Origin: Pseudohongiella acticola
Lineage (GTDB): Bacteria > Pseudomonadota > Gammaproteobacteria > Pseudomonadales > Pseudohongiellaceae
NCBI RefSeq assembly: GCF_001758195.1
Contig: NZ_MASR01000001.1
Coordinates: forward strand, 992,001-1,056,000
DNA: 64,000 bases
Direction: 5' to 3'
The position numbers and the translations under genes were made by a program. The notes under the pieces were generated by a model, which did no database searches, was not told where the DNA came from, and was given only the letters and a program-made list of their open reading frames with translations. Each line of letters opens with the position of its first letter. Positions within the stretch are counted from its first letter, which is position 1. Below are positions 9,272 through 18,777 of this stretch, piece after piece.

Positions 9272-9295
9272 TCAAAAGTATTGTGCTCCAAAGAA

Positions 9296-9327
9296 AAGCC
9301 CTGCTCATTTGAGCGGGGCTTTTTTTT
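9296..9327 (+). terminator. Rho-independent terminator of the TonB receptor gene
   Basis: The stem AAGCCCTGCT / AGCGGGGCTT (one G-U wobble) with a short ATTTG-type loop is followed by a run of seven or eight T, 25 bp after the receptor stop. Confidence 0.85.
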
Positions 9328-9559
9328 GCCTGCAACAACGGTATGAAACTTGCTGTAGTCCTTTTGCTTGCGCCAGATTCGGGCCAAAACCAGTCATTTA
9401 ACGCATATATTACGGGTCTTCCCGGCGTTTTGTGCTCCGGAACAGGGCGACAACAACCTGTTCGCGCCAAAAGCAGGCATGTTCAGATCATGCGAACTGT
9501 TTTGGACAGCGAACTTCTTGAATGAACCGTCATGAGGCACGGACAGCAAAACATGGCTG

Positions 9560-12500
9560 TTGCGGGACAAACGGCTGATGAAAGCAACACAACACATTTT
9601 CCGGGTCAGACGCACATACAACGTCTGGGTCGGGAATGAGACACTGGAAGACTATGCGCTACGCTTCACGGCTATAAAAGCGCGGCGCTGGAGTATAGAG
9701 CACGTCGCCAAGACGGCGCTGGGTGCTACCGCATTTCTTGCGCTCGAAGCCATCGCTGCCGCTGTCACTCTCAGTTACGGGACTCTCAATGCCATAGCTG
9801 CCATGGTCGCCGTTGCCTTTGTTATTCTGCTGACCGGATTCCCGATAGCCTACAATGCCGCCAAATATGGTCTGGACATCGACCTGCTCACCCGTGGCGC
9901 CGGCTTTGGCTATCTGGGCTCCACGATTACGTCACTGATTTACGCATCATTCACCTTCATTTTCTTTGCTATTGAAGGCGCCATTCTTGCCTCGGCGTTA
10001 CAGGCGCTGCTCGGAATTCCGCTGTGGCTTGGTTACATCATCTGCGCGGTGGCTGTTATTCCAATCGTGACCCATGGCATCACCATCATCAGCAAATTCC
10101 AGGTCGGCACACAGACTTTCTGGCTGCTACTGCAATGCACCGCGCTGGCGGTCATTACCTGGTTTGAGTTTGCCCGGGTCAGCGACTGGACTGTTTATGT
10201 GCCGGCCACGACAGACGTCACCACCGGTACCAATAACGGTTTCAGTCTGGCTTTGTTCGGGTCTTCAGCTGCCATTCTGTTTTCACTGGTGGCTCAGATC
10301 GGCGAACAGGTCGACTACCTGCGTTTCATGCCGGAAAAGAAAAGGGATAATCGTCGACGCTGGTGGTTCTGGCTGCTATTGGCGGGTCCCGGCTGGATCG
10401 TCATCGGACTCATCAAGATGCTGCTGGGTTCATTTCTGGCCTATCTGGCTATTACCGCAGGCGATACTCCCGAACGGGCCGCCGACCCGACCTACATGTA
10501 CCAGATGGTGTTTAACTACCTGACACAATCGCCCACGCTGTCTCTGGTGCTGGCCGGATTGATGGTGGTTGTGTCGCAAATGAAAATCAACGTGACCAAC
10601 GCTTACGCCGGCTCCATTGCCTGGTCGAATTTTTTTTCCCGGCTTACTCACAGCCATCCCGGTCGTGTGGTCTGGCTGGTGTTCAATGTGGCGATCGCGC
10701 TGCTGTTAATGGAACTGGGCATGTACAGGGCACTGGAAGCCATCCTGGGCCTGTTTGCCATCGTCACACTAAGCTGGCTGGGATCATTGTCTGCTGATCT
10801 GCTGATCAACAAACCACTGGGTCTGAGTCCGTCCTATGTCGAATTCAAGCGAGCACATTTGTATGACATCAATCCGGTGGGCACCGTCTCCGTGATCATC
10901 GCCTCCGGCGTCGGTATTCTGTGCTACATGGGGATTTTTGGTGACACACCAAGGCATCTGGCTCATTTCATCAGCCTGGGTATCTGCTTTGTTTCGGTGC
11001 CTGCGCTGGCTGTAATTACCCGTGGCCGCTTTTATCTTGCCCGACAGTCGCCACAGATTGATGATCTGCTGCAGGTACAGGATGTCGATAACACGCTGGA
11101 GTGCTGTATCTGCGAGAGCCGCTTCGAACGCGATGATATTGCCTATTGTCCCGCATATCAGGGCGCCATCTGCTCACTGTGCTGCTCGCTCGACTCTCGC
11201 TGCATGGATGTCTGCAAACCGGACGGACGACTAAGCAATCAGCTGGAGCAATGGTTGCACCCTCTTTTACCGGCGGTCGTTTTCACCGCTGTTAACCGGC
11301 GCGTGATGAGATACGCGATGATGTTCACCACTGCCAATCTGTTCAGCGCGGCACTGCTGGCGCTGGTTTATTATCACATGCAACCGGCAACAACTGGCGA
11401 AATCGCGCTTCTGCAACAATCACTGTGGACACTGTTTTTTATTACACTGATCATTCTGGGAGTGATCTGCTGGCTGCACCTGCTGGCCAGTGAAAGCCGG
11501 GAGGTAGCGCAACAGGAATCATCAAGGCAAACCAGCCGCCTGCTGCAGGAAATTGAAGCGCATAATCTCACCGACCTGGAGCTGCAGAAAGCCAAAGACC
11601 TGGCCGAGCGTGCAAACGATGCCAAAAGCCGTTACCTGTCTGGCATCAGTCATGAGCTACGCACACCGTTGCAGGCCATACTGGGTTATGCCCAATTGTT
11701 GACCCAACGAGCCGACATGCCGGAGAAGCATCGCAATGGCATACAGATTATTAAGCGCAGTGGCGAGCACCTGGCTGGACTGATAGAAGGGCTGCTGGAT
11801 ATTTCAAAAATTGAAGCTGGACGTCTGGAAATATATCGAAACCGGGTCAAGTTACCCGATCTCATCGATCAGATGATCCAGATGTTCCGCACCATGGCGC
11901 TGGAGAAAGGGATTGAATTCAGCTGTCATATCCACAACAAACTGCCGGACTATGTGACTACAGATGAAAAGCGCCTGCGTCAGATACTGATTAACCTGCT
12001 CTCCAATGCCATCAAGTACACACACGCAGGTAGTGTAGAATTTCATGTTCAGTATCGCAGCGAGGTCGCCGAGTTCTCAGTGGTTGACACCGGTGTCGGT
12101 ATTAATGAAAAAGATCTCCACCGCATTCTGGATCCGTTTGAACGGGTCAGAAACATCGATGTGCCCAACATTCCCGGAACCGGTCTGGGACTGACCATTG
12201 TGCGCCTGCTCACGGAGATCATGGGTGGCGAACTCGACATCTCCAGCGTGCCCAATGAAGGCAGCTGTTTCAAGGTCTCACTGATGCTGTCCCGGATCAG
12301 TGAACCGATTGTGGAAACGCCACCCCAGCGCCTGATCAGCGGCTACAGCGGGGCACGCCAGATCATCATGGTGGTGGACGACGACCCGATTCATCGAGGC
12401 CTCATGGGGGACCTGCTGCACCCGCTGGGGCTGACCACGTTTGAAGCACGTGACGCACATGATTGCCTGGACGCATTAAAAACGGTGACCCCTGACATCT

Positions 12501-12979
12501 TCCTGATAGATGTCAGCATGCCTGATATTGATGGCCTGGCGCTGGCGGAGATGTTGCGCAAGAAGGGCTTTCAGCAACCGATCATCATGATATCTGCGGA
12601 TGCCCACGAGCGCCATCGCAGCACGCAGACACCCAGTGCCCATGACGACTATCTGGTCAAGCCCATCAACAATCAACAGTTGCTGGAAAGCATTGGCAGC
12701 CTGTTGTCTCTGGACTGGATACGCAACAGTGACATCGCGGAAGTCGACCCCATAAATACGGCTAATGATTATCATCCGGGACTGGCGGCTATCATCGATC
12801 ATGCGATCGTGCGCGAACTACTCACCTACGCCGACCTCGGATACAAACGCGGCGTCAATAGCAAACTGGAAGAACTGGCCACCAGCGGCCTGTTGGACGA
12901 AAAAGCCCTGGCCTACTGCCAGCAACTGGCCAGTGCCATGCAATTCTCGACCCTGGCCAAAGCGTTCAGGGCCACCTGA
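9560..12979 (+). CDS. Hybrid histidine kinase with NCS1 permease-like sensor domain
   Basis: This 1139-residue inner-membrane protein begins with about 490 residues of 12-TM transporter-like sequence resembling the nucleobase:cation symporter-1 family (the LTRGAGFGYLGS, FSLVAQIGEQVDYLRFMP and INVTNAYAGSIAWSNFFSRLTHSHPGR segments). A linker then carries nine Cys between residues 515 and 552, followed by two more TM segments (about 585-645). HisKA has SGISHELRTPL with phospho-His698; HATPase_c has NLLSNAIKYT and GTGLGLTI; a REC domain has acceptor Asp984. A C-terminal helical region (about 1070-1139) may be an extra relay element. The design parallels CbrA/CrbS, where an SLC5 transporter is fused to a kinase. 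The LuxR regulator follows, and the urease genes converge on the pair, so it plausibly senses a nitrogenous solute. Confidence 0.85.
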   Translation: MRDKRLMKATQHIFRVRRTYNVWVGNETLEDYALRFTAIKARRWSIEHVAKTALGATAFLALEAIAAAVTLSYGTLNAIAAMVAVAFVILLTGFPIAYNAAKYGLDIDLLTRGAGFGYLGSTITSLIYASFTFIFFAIEGAILASALQALLGIPLWLGYIICAVAVIPIVTHGITIISKFQVGTQTFWLLLQCTALAVITWFEFARVSDWTVYVPATTDVTTGTNNGFSLALFGSSAAILFSLVAQIGEQVDYLRFMPEKKRDNRRRWWFWLLLAGPGWIVIGLIKMLLGSFLAYLAITAGDTPERAADPTYMYQMVFNYLTQSPTLSLVLAGLMVVVSQMKINVTNAYAGSIAWSNFFSRLTHSHPGRVVWLVFNVAIALLLMELGMYRALEAILGLFAIVTLSWLGSLSADLLINKPLGLSPSYVEFKRAHLYDINPVGTVSVIIASGVGILCYMGIFGDTPRHLAHFISLGICFVSVPALAVITRGRFYLARQSPQIDDLLQVQDVDNTLECCICESRFERDDIAYCPAYQGAICSLCCSLDSRCMDVCKPDGRLSNQLEQWLHPLLPAVVFTAVNRRVMRYAMMFTTANLFSAALLALVYYHMQPATTGEIALLQQSLWTLFFITLIILGVICWLHLLASESREVAQQESSRQTSRLLQEIEAHNLTDLELQKAKDLAERANDAKSRYLSGISHELRTPLQAILGYAQLLTQRADMPEKHRNGIQIIKRSGEHLAGLIEGLLDISKIEAGRLEIYRNRVKLPDLIDQMIQMFRTMALEKGIEFSCHIHNKLPDYVTTDEKRLRQILINLLSNAIKYTHAGSVEFHVQYRSEVAEFSVVDTGVGINEKDLHRILDPFERVRNIDVPNIPGTGLGLTIVRLLTEIMGGELDISSVPNEGSCFKVSLMLSRISEPIVETPPQRLISGYSGARQIIMVVDDDPIHRGLMGDLLHPLGLTTFEARDAHDCLDALKTVTPDIFLIDVSMPDIDGLALAEMLRKKGFQQPIIMISADAHERHRSTQTPSAHDDYLVKPINNQQLLESIGSLLSLDWIRNSDIAEVDPINTANDYHPGLAAIIDHAIVRELLTYADLGYKRGVNSKLEELATSGLLDEKALAYCQQLASAMQFSTLAKAFRAT

Positions 12980-13037
12980 GCAGTGGAGAACAGAATTTTA
13001 TATCAGCGCGATAGCAACCACGGAGCGTGACACAAAC

Positions 13038-14015
13038 ATGCCAGAAACACAGAGACGTTACGAGAACCCTATGAATAAAAAATCGTATTCTAATGTTATT
13101 TTGGTGGTCGACGATTCTCCGGAATCGCTGAGCTTTGTCAACGACACACTGGAAGAAGCCGGCTACGATGTGCTGGTAGCCCTTGAGGGCAAACAGGCGC
13201 TGACCATCGCCCGACGTATCCGGCCCGACATGATCCTGATGGACGCCATCATGCCGCACAAGGACGGTTTCGATACTTGTAGAGAGCTTCGTGCCATTCC
13301 TGAGCTGTCTTCGATACCGGTCATCTTTATGACCGGTCTGACTGACTCAGGCAGTGTTGTGCGCGGCCTTGAGGCGGGAGGCGTTGACTACCTGACCAAG
13401 CCGATCAATCCGGATGAATTGCTGGCACGGATGACCGTGCACCTGAGCAATGCCAAATTGACCAGCAGCGCCTATAACGCGCTGGATTCCACTGGCCAGC
13501 ATTTGTTCTCGGTCGACACACAGGGCCAGGTCCTTTGGGCCACACCACAGACACTGGCGCTGTTCGCACGTGCCGGGGCCAGTGAAAACTGGCAAAAGAC
13601 GGAACTGGCAGACGCGCTGAGTGACTGGCTCTCTCCCCCGTCACCCAGACAGCGTCAGGCAGAACAAACCCTGATTCTGACAGTCACCAGCAAGAATGGA
13701 CCTATAGTGCAGGAGAAAAAACTGACAGTTGCTTTTATTCGTCATATCAACGGTGAAGAGAAACTGCTCAAACTGTCGGAGGCCAACGAAAGTTCAGGTG
13801 AAGACCTGTTGCGGGAGAAACTTGAACTGACCAAGCGGGAATCCGAAGTGCTTACGTGGATCAGCCAGGGTAAAACCAACTGGGAAACAGCACAGATACT
13901 ACAGATGAGTCCGCGTACGGTTAATAAGCATCTAGAGCAGATTTTCAAGAAACTTAATGTTCAAAATCGTACCGCTGCCGCTCGTATTGCGCTCAGTATT
14001 CTGGAGCGAGACTGA
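13038..14015 (+). CDS. REC-LuxR response regulator
   Basis: The product is 325 residues from ATG 13038; ATG 13071 is an alternative, and neither has a strong Shine-Dalgarno sequence. It has an N-terminal receiver domain with DD at 25-26, phosphoacceptor Asp69 in MILMDAIMP and a conserved Lys in YLTKPINP. A PAS-like middle section (about 145-235, HLFSVDTQGQVLWATP) follows. The C-terminal LuxR/GerE helix-turn-helix spans about 260-322 (LTKRESEVLTWISQGKTN, MSPRTVNKHLEQIFKKL). It lies 58 bp after the hybrid kinase and is almost certainly its cognate DNA-binding partner. It ends in a hairpin shared with the convergent urease cluster, whose genes are likely targets (inference). Confidence 0.9.
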   Translation: MPETQRRYENPMNKKSYSNVILVVDDSPESLSFVNDTLEEAGYDVLVALEGKQALTIARRIRPDMILMDAIMPHKDGFDTCRELRAIPELSSIPVIFMTGLTDSGSVVRGLEAGGVDYLTKPINPDELLARMTVHLSNAKLTSSAYNALDSTGQHLFSVDTQGQVLWATPQTLALFARAGASENWQKTELADALSDWLSPPSPRQRQAEQTLILTVTSKNGPIVQEKKLTVAFIRHINGEEKLLKLSEANESSGEDLLREKLELTKRESEVLTWISQGKTNWETAQILQMSPRTVNKHLEQIFKKLNVQNRTAAARIALSILERD

Positions 14016-14033
14016 GAGAACTACAGTCTCGCT
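14005..14033. terminator. Bidirectional hairpin between the regulator and the urease cluster
   Basis: A perfect 10-bp stem, AGCGAGACTG / CAGTCTCGCT, has a 9-nt loop and overlaps the stop of the LuxR regulator 17 bp from the end of the convergent small gene. There is no long U-tract on either strand. It probably acts as a shared, perhaps weak, terminator or 3' mRNA stabiliser. Confidence 0.5.
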
Positions 14034-14049
14034 TCCATGACCTCCTGCC

Positions 14050-14277
14050 TCAGTGTCTGTTTTTCTGCCTGCGATGACGGATAGCTCGCAAACTCGCGGG
14101 GATAAGAAGAGCCACCAGAGATATGGCCAATACCACTGTGACACCGTGTATCAGGCCATGCACCCAAAGCCCATCGAGTCCATGGCCAGGGTGAGCAGCA
14201 GCCAGACCGGGCAGCGTCCATAGCAAAAGGCTTGCAGCCCCTGCATTCTTTAGATTCCTGACTGACGTTATTTTCAT
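14050..14277 (-). CDS. Small exported/membrane protein with His-rich segment, end of urease operon
   Basis: I do not recognise this 75-residue protein. It has a signal-peptide-like N-terminus (about 1-28, ending LPGLAAA), then a short extracytoplasmic His-rich stretch [17 protein letters not shown], one TM segment (about 44-62) and a basic tail RHRRQKNRH. The AHPGHG start resembles the mature N-terminus of HupE nickel permeases, but the multi-helix permease is absent. Its ATG overlaps the ureG stop (ATGA at 14274-14277), so it is translationally coupled to urease maturation genes. A role in nickel handling is a reasonable guess. Confidence 0.7.
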   Translation of the reverse strand: MKITSVRNLKNAGAASLLLWTLPGLAAAHPGHGLDGLWVHGLIHGVTVVLAISLVALLIPASLRAIRHRRQKNRH

Positions 14278-14975
14278 TGCATACTCCTTTCTGATTTTGC
14301 CAGGTCTGACTTGCTGAACACATGGGTTTCCGTCGTTGCTCCTTCGGGCAAACGTGTCGGCAACATGCCCTGTTCGATAATAAACCCGATGATTTCTGAC
14401 AAACCTGTGCCTGCCTTCAAATTGCTGAATACAAAGGGCCGTTCTCCACGCATGCGAGTAGCGTCGTCATGCATTACCTGTAGCGAGGCCCCCACCAAGG
14501 GCGCCAGATCTGTTTTATTGATGATTAACAGGTCAGACCGGGTAATGCCAGGCCCCCCTTTGCGTGGAATCTTGTCACCTGCAGAGACGTCGATGACGTA
14601 CAGCGTAAGATCAGAAAGTTCCGGGCTGAAGGTGGCGCTCAGGTTGTCGCCGCCACTCTCCACGAAAATGACTTCCAGTTCACCGTGCCGTTCAATCAAT
14701 TCGTCAATGGCAGCAAGATTCATGGATGCGTCTTCACGTATGGCGGTGTGCGGACATCCTCCAGTTTCCACACCAATAATTCTGTCGGCACTCAGGGCTT
14801 CATGCCGGGTCAGAAAGTTGGCATCCTCTTTGGTGTAGATGTCATTGGTGACAACAGCGATGTCATAGTAATCACGCAGTTCACTGCACAAGGCTTTTAG
14901 TAAAGCGGTCTTGCCGGACCCGACGGGGCCGCCAACGCCAATTCTCAGGGTCTGGCCGGATTTATCAGTTATCAT
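14274..14975 (-). CDS. ureG: Urease accessory GTPase UreG
   Basis: UreG is a SIMIBI GTPase that delivers nickel to apo-urease with UreD, UreF and UreE in the cytoplasm. The start ATG 14975 is preceded by a GGAG site and gives the normal 233-residue length; an upstream in-frame extension to 15140 is not supported. The P-loop is GGPVGSGKT (about 15-23). The nickel-binding CPH motif is residues 74-76 in [25 protein letters not shown] and NKTDL (G4) are also present. It lies downstream of ureF by 91 bp and is coupled to the small His-rich gene. Confidence 0.97.
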   Translation of the reverse strand: MITDKSGQTLRIGVGGPVGSGKTALLKALCSELRDYYDIAVVTNDIYTKEDANFLTRHEALSADRIIGVETGGCPHTAIREDASMNLAAIDELIERHGELEVIFVESGGDNLSATFSPELSDLTLYVIDVSAGDKIPRKGGPGITRSDLLIINKTDLAPLVGASLQVMHDDATRMRGERPFVFSNLKAGTGLSEIIGFIIEQGMLPTRLPEGATTETHVFSKSDLAKSERSMQ

Positions 14976-15066
14976 GATGATCTCCTCTGCGCTATCAACT
15001 ATTCCGGGTTGCGCGATTATTCTGAATGACGCACGTGTTCTGGTTTTCGAGTAGAAGCTGCACCGG

Positions 15067-15735
15067 TCATGATCGGAACAACCTCGAATATTGGGTTTCG
15101 TGATGCATACTGGCCAGGCTAAGCGCGGGCAGACTGACACCTATATCATCATCTGCCACGTTCCCGGCTACATCTATGACAGCAGAAATCCGCCCCTGTA
15201 GGGTATGCATCATGCGTTGCGCCTGGGTCTGCCCCATAGGTAAGAGTTTGGTGGCCGCATTGACCTGGTTTTCAATCCACGACCAGCAGAAACCAATTGC
15301 TGCCATTTCCGACCTGATCTGCCAGTAACGTGCCGCCTGCGCAAAGACGGTGACAAAACTCACCGGGCCCTGCATGGCAATCACGGGCATACCAAACTCA
15401 GGCATCAGTTTCTGTAGTGCCAACCCTGTGGCAGTATCAGTCAGTTGTAACTCCCGGGTTTCGCGACTAGCCAGTATCAGTGCATTCCAGTAGCGAACGG
15501 CATCAACGTCGCTCTCTGCCAGTGCACGATCAAGACGCAATAGTATCGGCAGGTCCAATGCAGCGAGGCTGAACCGTAACTGCATACTCAGCCAGCGTTC
15601 GATATCACTATCCGACTTTAACCATGACGCCTCAATCGCGTACTCAAGACCATGGGAAAAGGCATAGGCGCCCACGGGTAATCCGGCACTGCTAAGGTGC
15701 AACAAGCGCAGTAAGGCGTGGTCAGTGGTGTTCAT
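15067..15735 (-). CDS. ureF: Urease accessory protein UreF
   Basis: This 222-residue all-helical protein bridges UreD and UreG in the urease activation complex and gates nickel transfer. The start ATG 15735 lies inside the end of ureE (14-bp overlap) and gives [20 protein letters not shown], the expected UreF beginning. The family hallmarks [17 protein letters not shown], a central helix bundle, and the C-terminal [21 protein letters not shown] are all present. Longer in-frame starts upstream would run through ureE and are rejected. Confidence 0.95.
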   Translation of the reverse strand: MNTTDHALLRLLHLSSAGLPVGAYAFSHGLEYAIEASWLKSDSDIERWLSMQLRFSLAALDLPILLRLDRALAESDVDAVRYWNALILASRETRELQLTDTATGLALQKLMPEFGMPVIAMQGPVSFVTVFAQAARYWQIRSEMAAIGFCWSWIENQVNAATKLLPMGQTQAQRMMHTLQGRISAVIDVAGNVADDDIGVSLPALSLASMHHETQYSRLFRS

Positions 15736-16258
15736 GCTTGCCCGAGATGTCCAGCGCTTCGATCGAGCCAGCTTTGCTGTTTGGTGGCGCCAAAGGCTGC
15801 TGGTGCGAATGGGAATGACCGCCATGACCGGTGTAGGCGCCCTGTTCAGGCACAAACACATGATGCGCGTGCTGCAGCGTCAAACCCAGCAGCACCAGCA
15901 TTTCTTCCAGTACGTGATCTGGCAGAATGCGAAGTGATCGCGGCCCTACCTGCACTTTGACATGACGATTGCCCAGGTGGTAGCAGGCGCGACTGAACGT
16001 CTCCCAGTCATCACAGGAGGCGATAACAACCGGCTCTATGGCACCTTCGACCAGCACCAGCCGACCACACTGACTACGCAGATATTCGCCCACCATCAAT
16101 GGTGTGCCGCGTGCAAGAAAGAGCCTGACTTCTTCGCCTTCTGTGGAAAATAGTCTCATACGTCCGCGATCACGCTGCTCGTGAGTCAGTATAACCCGGA
16201 CATCGACCGGCGCTTTACACTGGGTGCCCAGCCTTTCGTGCACTTCCAACATGTCCAT
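15722..16258 (-). CDS. ureE: Urease nickel chaperone UreE
   Basis: UreE is a dimeric metallochaperone that hands nickel to UreG. The N-terminal peptide-binding domain (about 1-75) is followed by the metal-binding domain with GNRHVKVQVGPRSLRI and the conserved His in LGNRH. The C-terminal tail is His-rich (GHGGHSHSHQQ and a final GKHEHH), like Klebsiella UreE, indicating nickel storage capacity. At 178 residues it is slightly longer than average because of this tail. It lies 16 bp after ureC and overlaps ureF. Confidence 0.95.
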   Translation of the reverse strand: MDMLEVHERLGTQCKAPVDVRVILTHEQRDRGRMRLFSTEGEEVRLFLARGTPLMVGEYLRSQCGRLVLVEGAIEPVVIASCDDWETFSRACYHLGNRHVKVQVGPRSLRILPDHVLEEMLVLLGLTLQHAHHVFVPEQGAYTGHGGHSHSHQQPLAPPNSKAGSIEALDISGKHEHH

Positions 16259-16274
16259 GTCCTCAATAGAATTT

Positions 16275-17978
16275 CTAAAACAGACTGTAGCGTTGCGCCA
16301 ATGGCAGCACCGTGGCCGGCTCGCAGGTCAATAGTTCACCATTGGCCCTGACTTCATAAGTCTGCGCATCCACCTCAATAACCGGTAACCAGTCATTAAG
16401 AATCATGTCCTGCTTGCGTATGGCGCGCGTGTTGCGGCAGGCGCTTAACTTCCGGTTGAGTCCCAGCTTGCTGAGCATGCCGGACTCAAGCGCGAGCTGG
16501 CTGGTAAAGGTCACTGACAATGACGCCGCTGCGCCTCCCAGAGAACCAAACATGGGCCGGTAATGTGACGGTTGTGGCGTCGGGATGGATGCATTCGGAT
16601 CGCCCATCGGCGCAGCCGCGATCATGCCTGACTTTATGATCAGTGAGGGTTTAATTCCGAAAAACGCAGGTTTCCACAATACCAGATCTGCCAGTTTTCC
16701 GGGTTCAATGGAACCGACTTCGTGAGCGATTCCATGGGTGATGGCCGGATTAATGGTGTATTTGGCGACATAGCGGCGAGCGCGAAAATTGTCCGACGTG
16801 GCGCTGTCTTCTTTCAAGGGGCCGCGTTGAACTTTCATTTTGTGTGCGGTTTGCCAGGTTCGTGTAATGACCTCACCAACCCGTCCCATGGCCTGCGAAT
16901 CTGAGGCGATCATGCTGAACGCGCCAAGGTCGTGCAGGATATCTTCAGCGGCTATGGTTTCCTTGCGGATACGCGAGTCCGCGAAAGCGACATCTTCGGG
17001 TATCGCCGCGTCCAGGTGGTGACATACCATGAGCATATCCAGATGTTCATCAACCGTGTTGATGGTGTATGGCCGGGTCGGATTGGTTGAAGAGGGCAAT
17101 ACATTCGCCACTGAACACGCCTTGATGATATCCGGCGCGTGCCCGCCTCCTGCACCCTCAGTGTGATAGGTATGAATGGCACGGCCCTTGAACGCAGCCA
17201 GGGTGTCGTCGACAAATCCCGACTCGTTTAGTGTATCGGTATGAATGGCGACCTGAACATCATAGTAGTCAGCCACATTCAGGCAGTTATTGATGGATGC
17301 CGGCGTTGTTCCCCAGTCTTCATGCAACTTGAGACCGCAAGCGCCTGCCAGCAACTGCTCAATCAAAGGTTCGGGCAGACTGCCGTTGCCCTTGCCCAGA
17401 AAGCCGAAGTTCATTGGCATGGCATCTGTGGCCTGCAGCATTTTGCCCATATTCCAGATGCCAGGAGTGCAGGTCGTGGCTTTGGTGCCGGTGGCCGGCC
17501 CGGTGCCACCGCCCAGCATGGTAGTGATGCCAGACATGGTCGCCTCTTCCACTTGCTGGGGGCAGATAAAATGAATATGTGAATCGATACCGCCGGCCGT
17601 CAGTATTTCACCCTCACCGGCAATAATCTCGGTACCTGGGCCAATAATGATGGTGACGCCATCCTGCACATCCGGATTTCCCGCTTTACCTATAGCGATA
17701 ATGCGGCCATGTTTGATACCAACATCGGCTTTAACGACACCCCAATGGTCGAGTATCAGCGCGTTGGTGATGACAACATCCATGCTCTGCGCGTCGCCCC
17801 GCTGGCTTTGACCCATGCCGTCACGAATGACCTTGCCGCCACCGAATTTGACTTCATCACCATAGCGCGTGAAATCCTTTTCCACCTGCAACCAGAGGTC
17901 CGTGTCAGCCAGACGCACGCGATCACCCGTGGTCGGTCCGAACATTTGCGCGTACGTCGCGCGATCCATACTTGCCAC
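16275..17978 (-). CDS. ureC: Urease alpha subunit UreC
   Basis: This catalytic subunit of urease hydrolyses urea to ammonia and carbamate in the cytoplasm. The 567-residue sequence keeps every active-site residue at the standard Klebsiella numbering: His134 and His136 (SHIHF), the carbamylated Lys217 (LKLHEDWG), His246, His272, flap Cys319/His320 (MVCHHLD) and Asp360 (ASDSQAMG). The start [18 protein letters not shown] fits the family. It is part of the ureDABCEFG operon, 27 bp after ureB. Confidence 0.99.
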   Translation of the reverse strand: MASMDRATYAQMFGPTTGDRVRLADTDLWLQVEKDFTRYGDEVKFGGGKVIRDGMGQSQRGDAQSMDVVITNALILDHWGVVKADVGIKHGRIIAIGKAGNPDVQDGVTIIIGPGTEIIAGEGEILTAGGIDSHIHFICPQQVEEATMSGITTMLGGGTGPATGTKATTCTPGIWNMGKMLQATDAMPMNFGFLGKGNGSLPEPLIEQLLAGACGLKLHEDWGTTPASINNCLNVADYYDVQVAIHTDTLNESGFVDDTLAAFKGRAIHTYHTEGAGGGHAPDIIKACSVANVLPSSTNPTRPYTINTVDEHLDMLMVCHHLDAAIPEDVAFADSRIRKETIAAEDILHDLGAFSMIASDSQAMGRVGEVITRTWQTAHKMKVQRGPLKEDSATSDNFRARRYVAKYTINPAITHGIAHEVGSIEPGKLADLVLWKPAFFGIKPSLIIKSGMIAAAPMGDPNASIPTPQPSHYRPMFGSLGGAAASLSVTFTSQLALESGMLSKLGLNRKLSACRNTRAIRKQDMILNDWLPVIEVDAQTYEVRANGELLTCEPATVLPLAQRYSLF

Positions 17979-18005
17979 TATAGAATCTCCCGCTTCAAGT
18001 CCGAT

Positions 18006-18341
18006 CTAGTCCAGGGGGCCCATAACATCACCACGAAAGCCAAACACTCTGCGGTCACCTGCATACGCTACCAGTTCGACTTCACGGCTTTGTCCCGGTT
18101 CGAAACGAACAGCAGTGCCTGCTGCGATATTAAGGTGGAAACCACGCACTCGACTGCGGTCAAGGCGCAAGGCGGGATTGACCTCGGCAAAATGATAATG
18201 CGAACCGATCTGTACTGGCCTGTCACCTGTATTTACAACAGATACTGTGATTGTTTCTCTGCCAGCATTGAGTTCAATGACATCGGTTGCGGTTCGAACC
18301 TCGCCTGGAACCAGGTAATTTTGGGTCTCACTATTACTCAT
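18006..18341 (-). CDS. ureB: Urease beta subunit UreB
   Basis: This 111-residue structural subunit assembles with UreA and UreC into the (abc)3 urease. It begins [15 protein letters not shown] and includes [17 protein letters not shown] and the C-terminal [16 protein letters not shown], all characteristic. It is separate from ureA, so this is the three-subunit bacterial arrangement. It is 52 bp downstream of ureA. Confidence 0.98.
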   Translation of the reverse strand: MSNSETQNYLVPGEVRTATDVIELNAGRETITVSVVNTGDRPVQIGSHYHFAEVNPALRLDRSRVRGFHLNIAAGTAVRFEPGQSREVELVAYAGDRRVFGFRGDVMGPLD

Positions 18342-18393
18342 GGTTTTTGCCTGATGAATACATATAAAGTTGGCCTCACCTGTTTACTCATAT

Positions 18394-18696
18394 CTAGTTG
18401 ATCGGATCATGAACAGTCACCAGCTTGGTGCCATCAGGAAACGTCGCTTCTACCTGAACCTCGGGAATCATGCTGGCAACTCCATCCATGACCTGATCGA
18501 TAGACAATATTTCTTTCCCGTAACTCATCAGTTCCGCAACAGAGCGACCGTCGCGCGCACCTTCCATGATCTCCATGGAAATCAGTGCCACCGCTTCCGG
18601 GTAATTGAGTTTCAATCCTCGCGCCAGTCTGCGTTCGGCCAGCAGCGCAGCGGTGAAAAGCAGCAGTTTGTCTTTCTCTCTGGGCAGTAGTTCCAT
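18394..18696 (-). CDS. ureA: Urease gamma subunit UreA
   Basis: This 100-residue subunit has the expected opening [16 protein letters not shown], the [23 protein letters not shown]-type helix (about 30-52) and a C-terminal [21 protein letters not shown]. Length matches the family exactly. It precedes ureB; ureD ends 81 bp upstream. Confidence 0.98.
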   Translation of the reverse strand: MELLPREKDKLLLFTAALLAERRLARGLKLNYPEAVALISMEIMEGARDGRSVAELMSYGKEILSIDQVMDGVASMIPEVQVEATFPDGTKLVTVHDPIN

Positions 18697-18777
18697 GCTG
18701 TTACTAATAGGTCCCGTCGGTTTATGTTGGCTTAATGATGTTATGCATTTTTCTTGCCACTGTATGAAACCACACAG

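Noticed and set aside
12765-13037. N-terminal extension of the LuxR regulator overlapping the hybrid kinase
   Set aside because: The extension is out-of-frame kinase sequence; the receiver domain starts right after ATG 13038.
14976-15140. Long N-terminal extension of UreG
   Set aside because: UreG proteins begin just before the P-loop; ATG 14975 has a good ribosome-binding site and gives the normal length.
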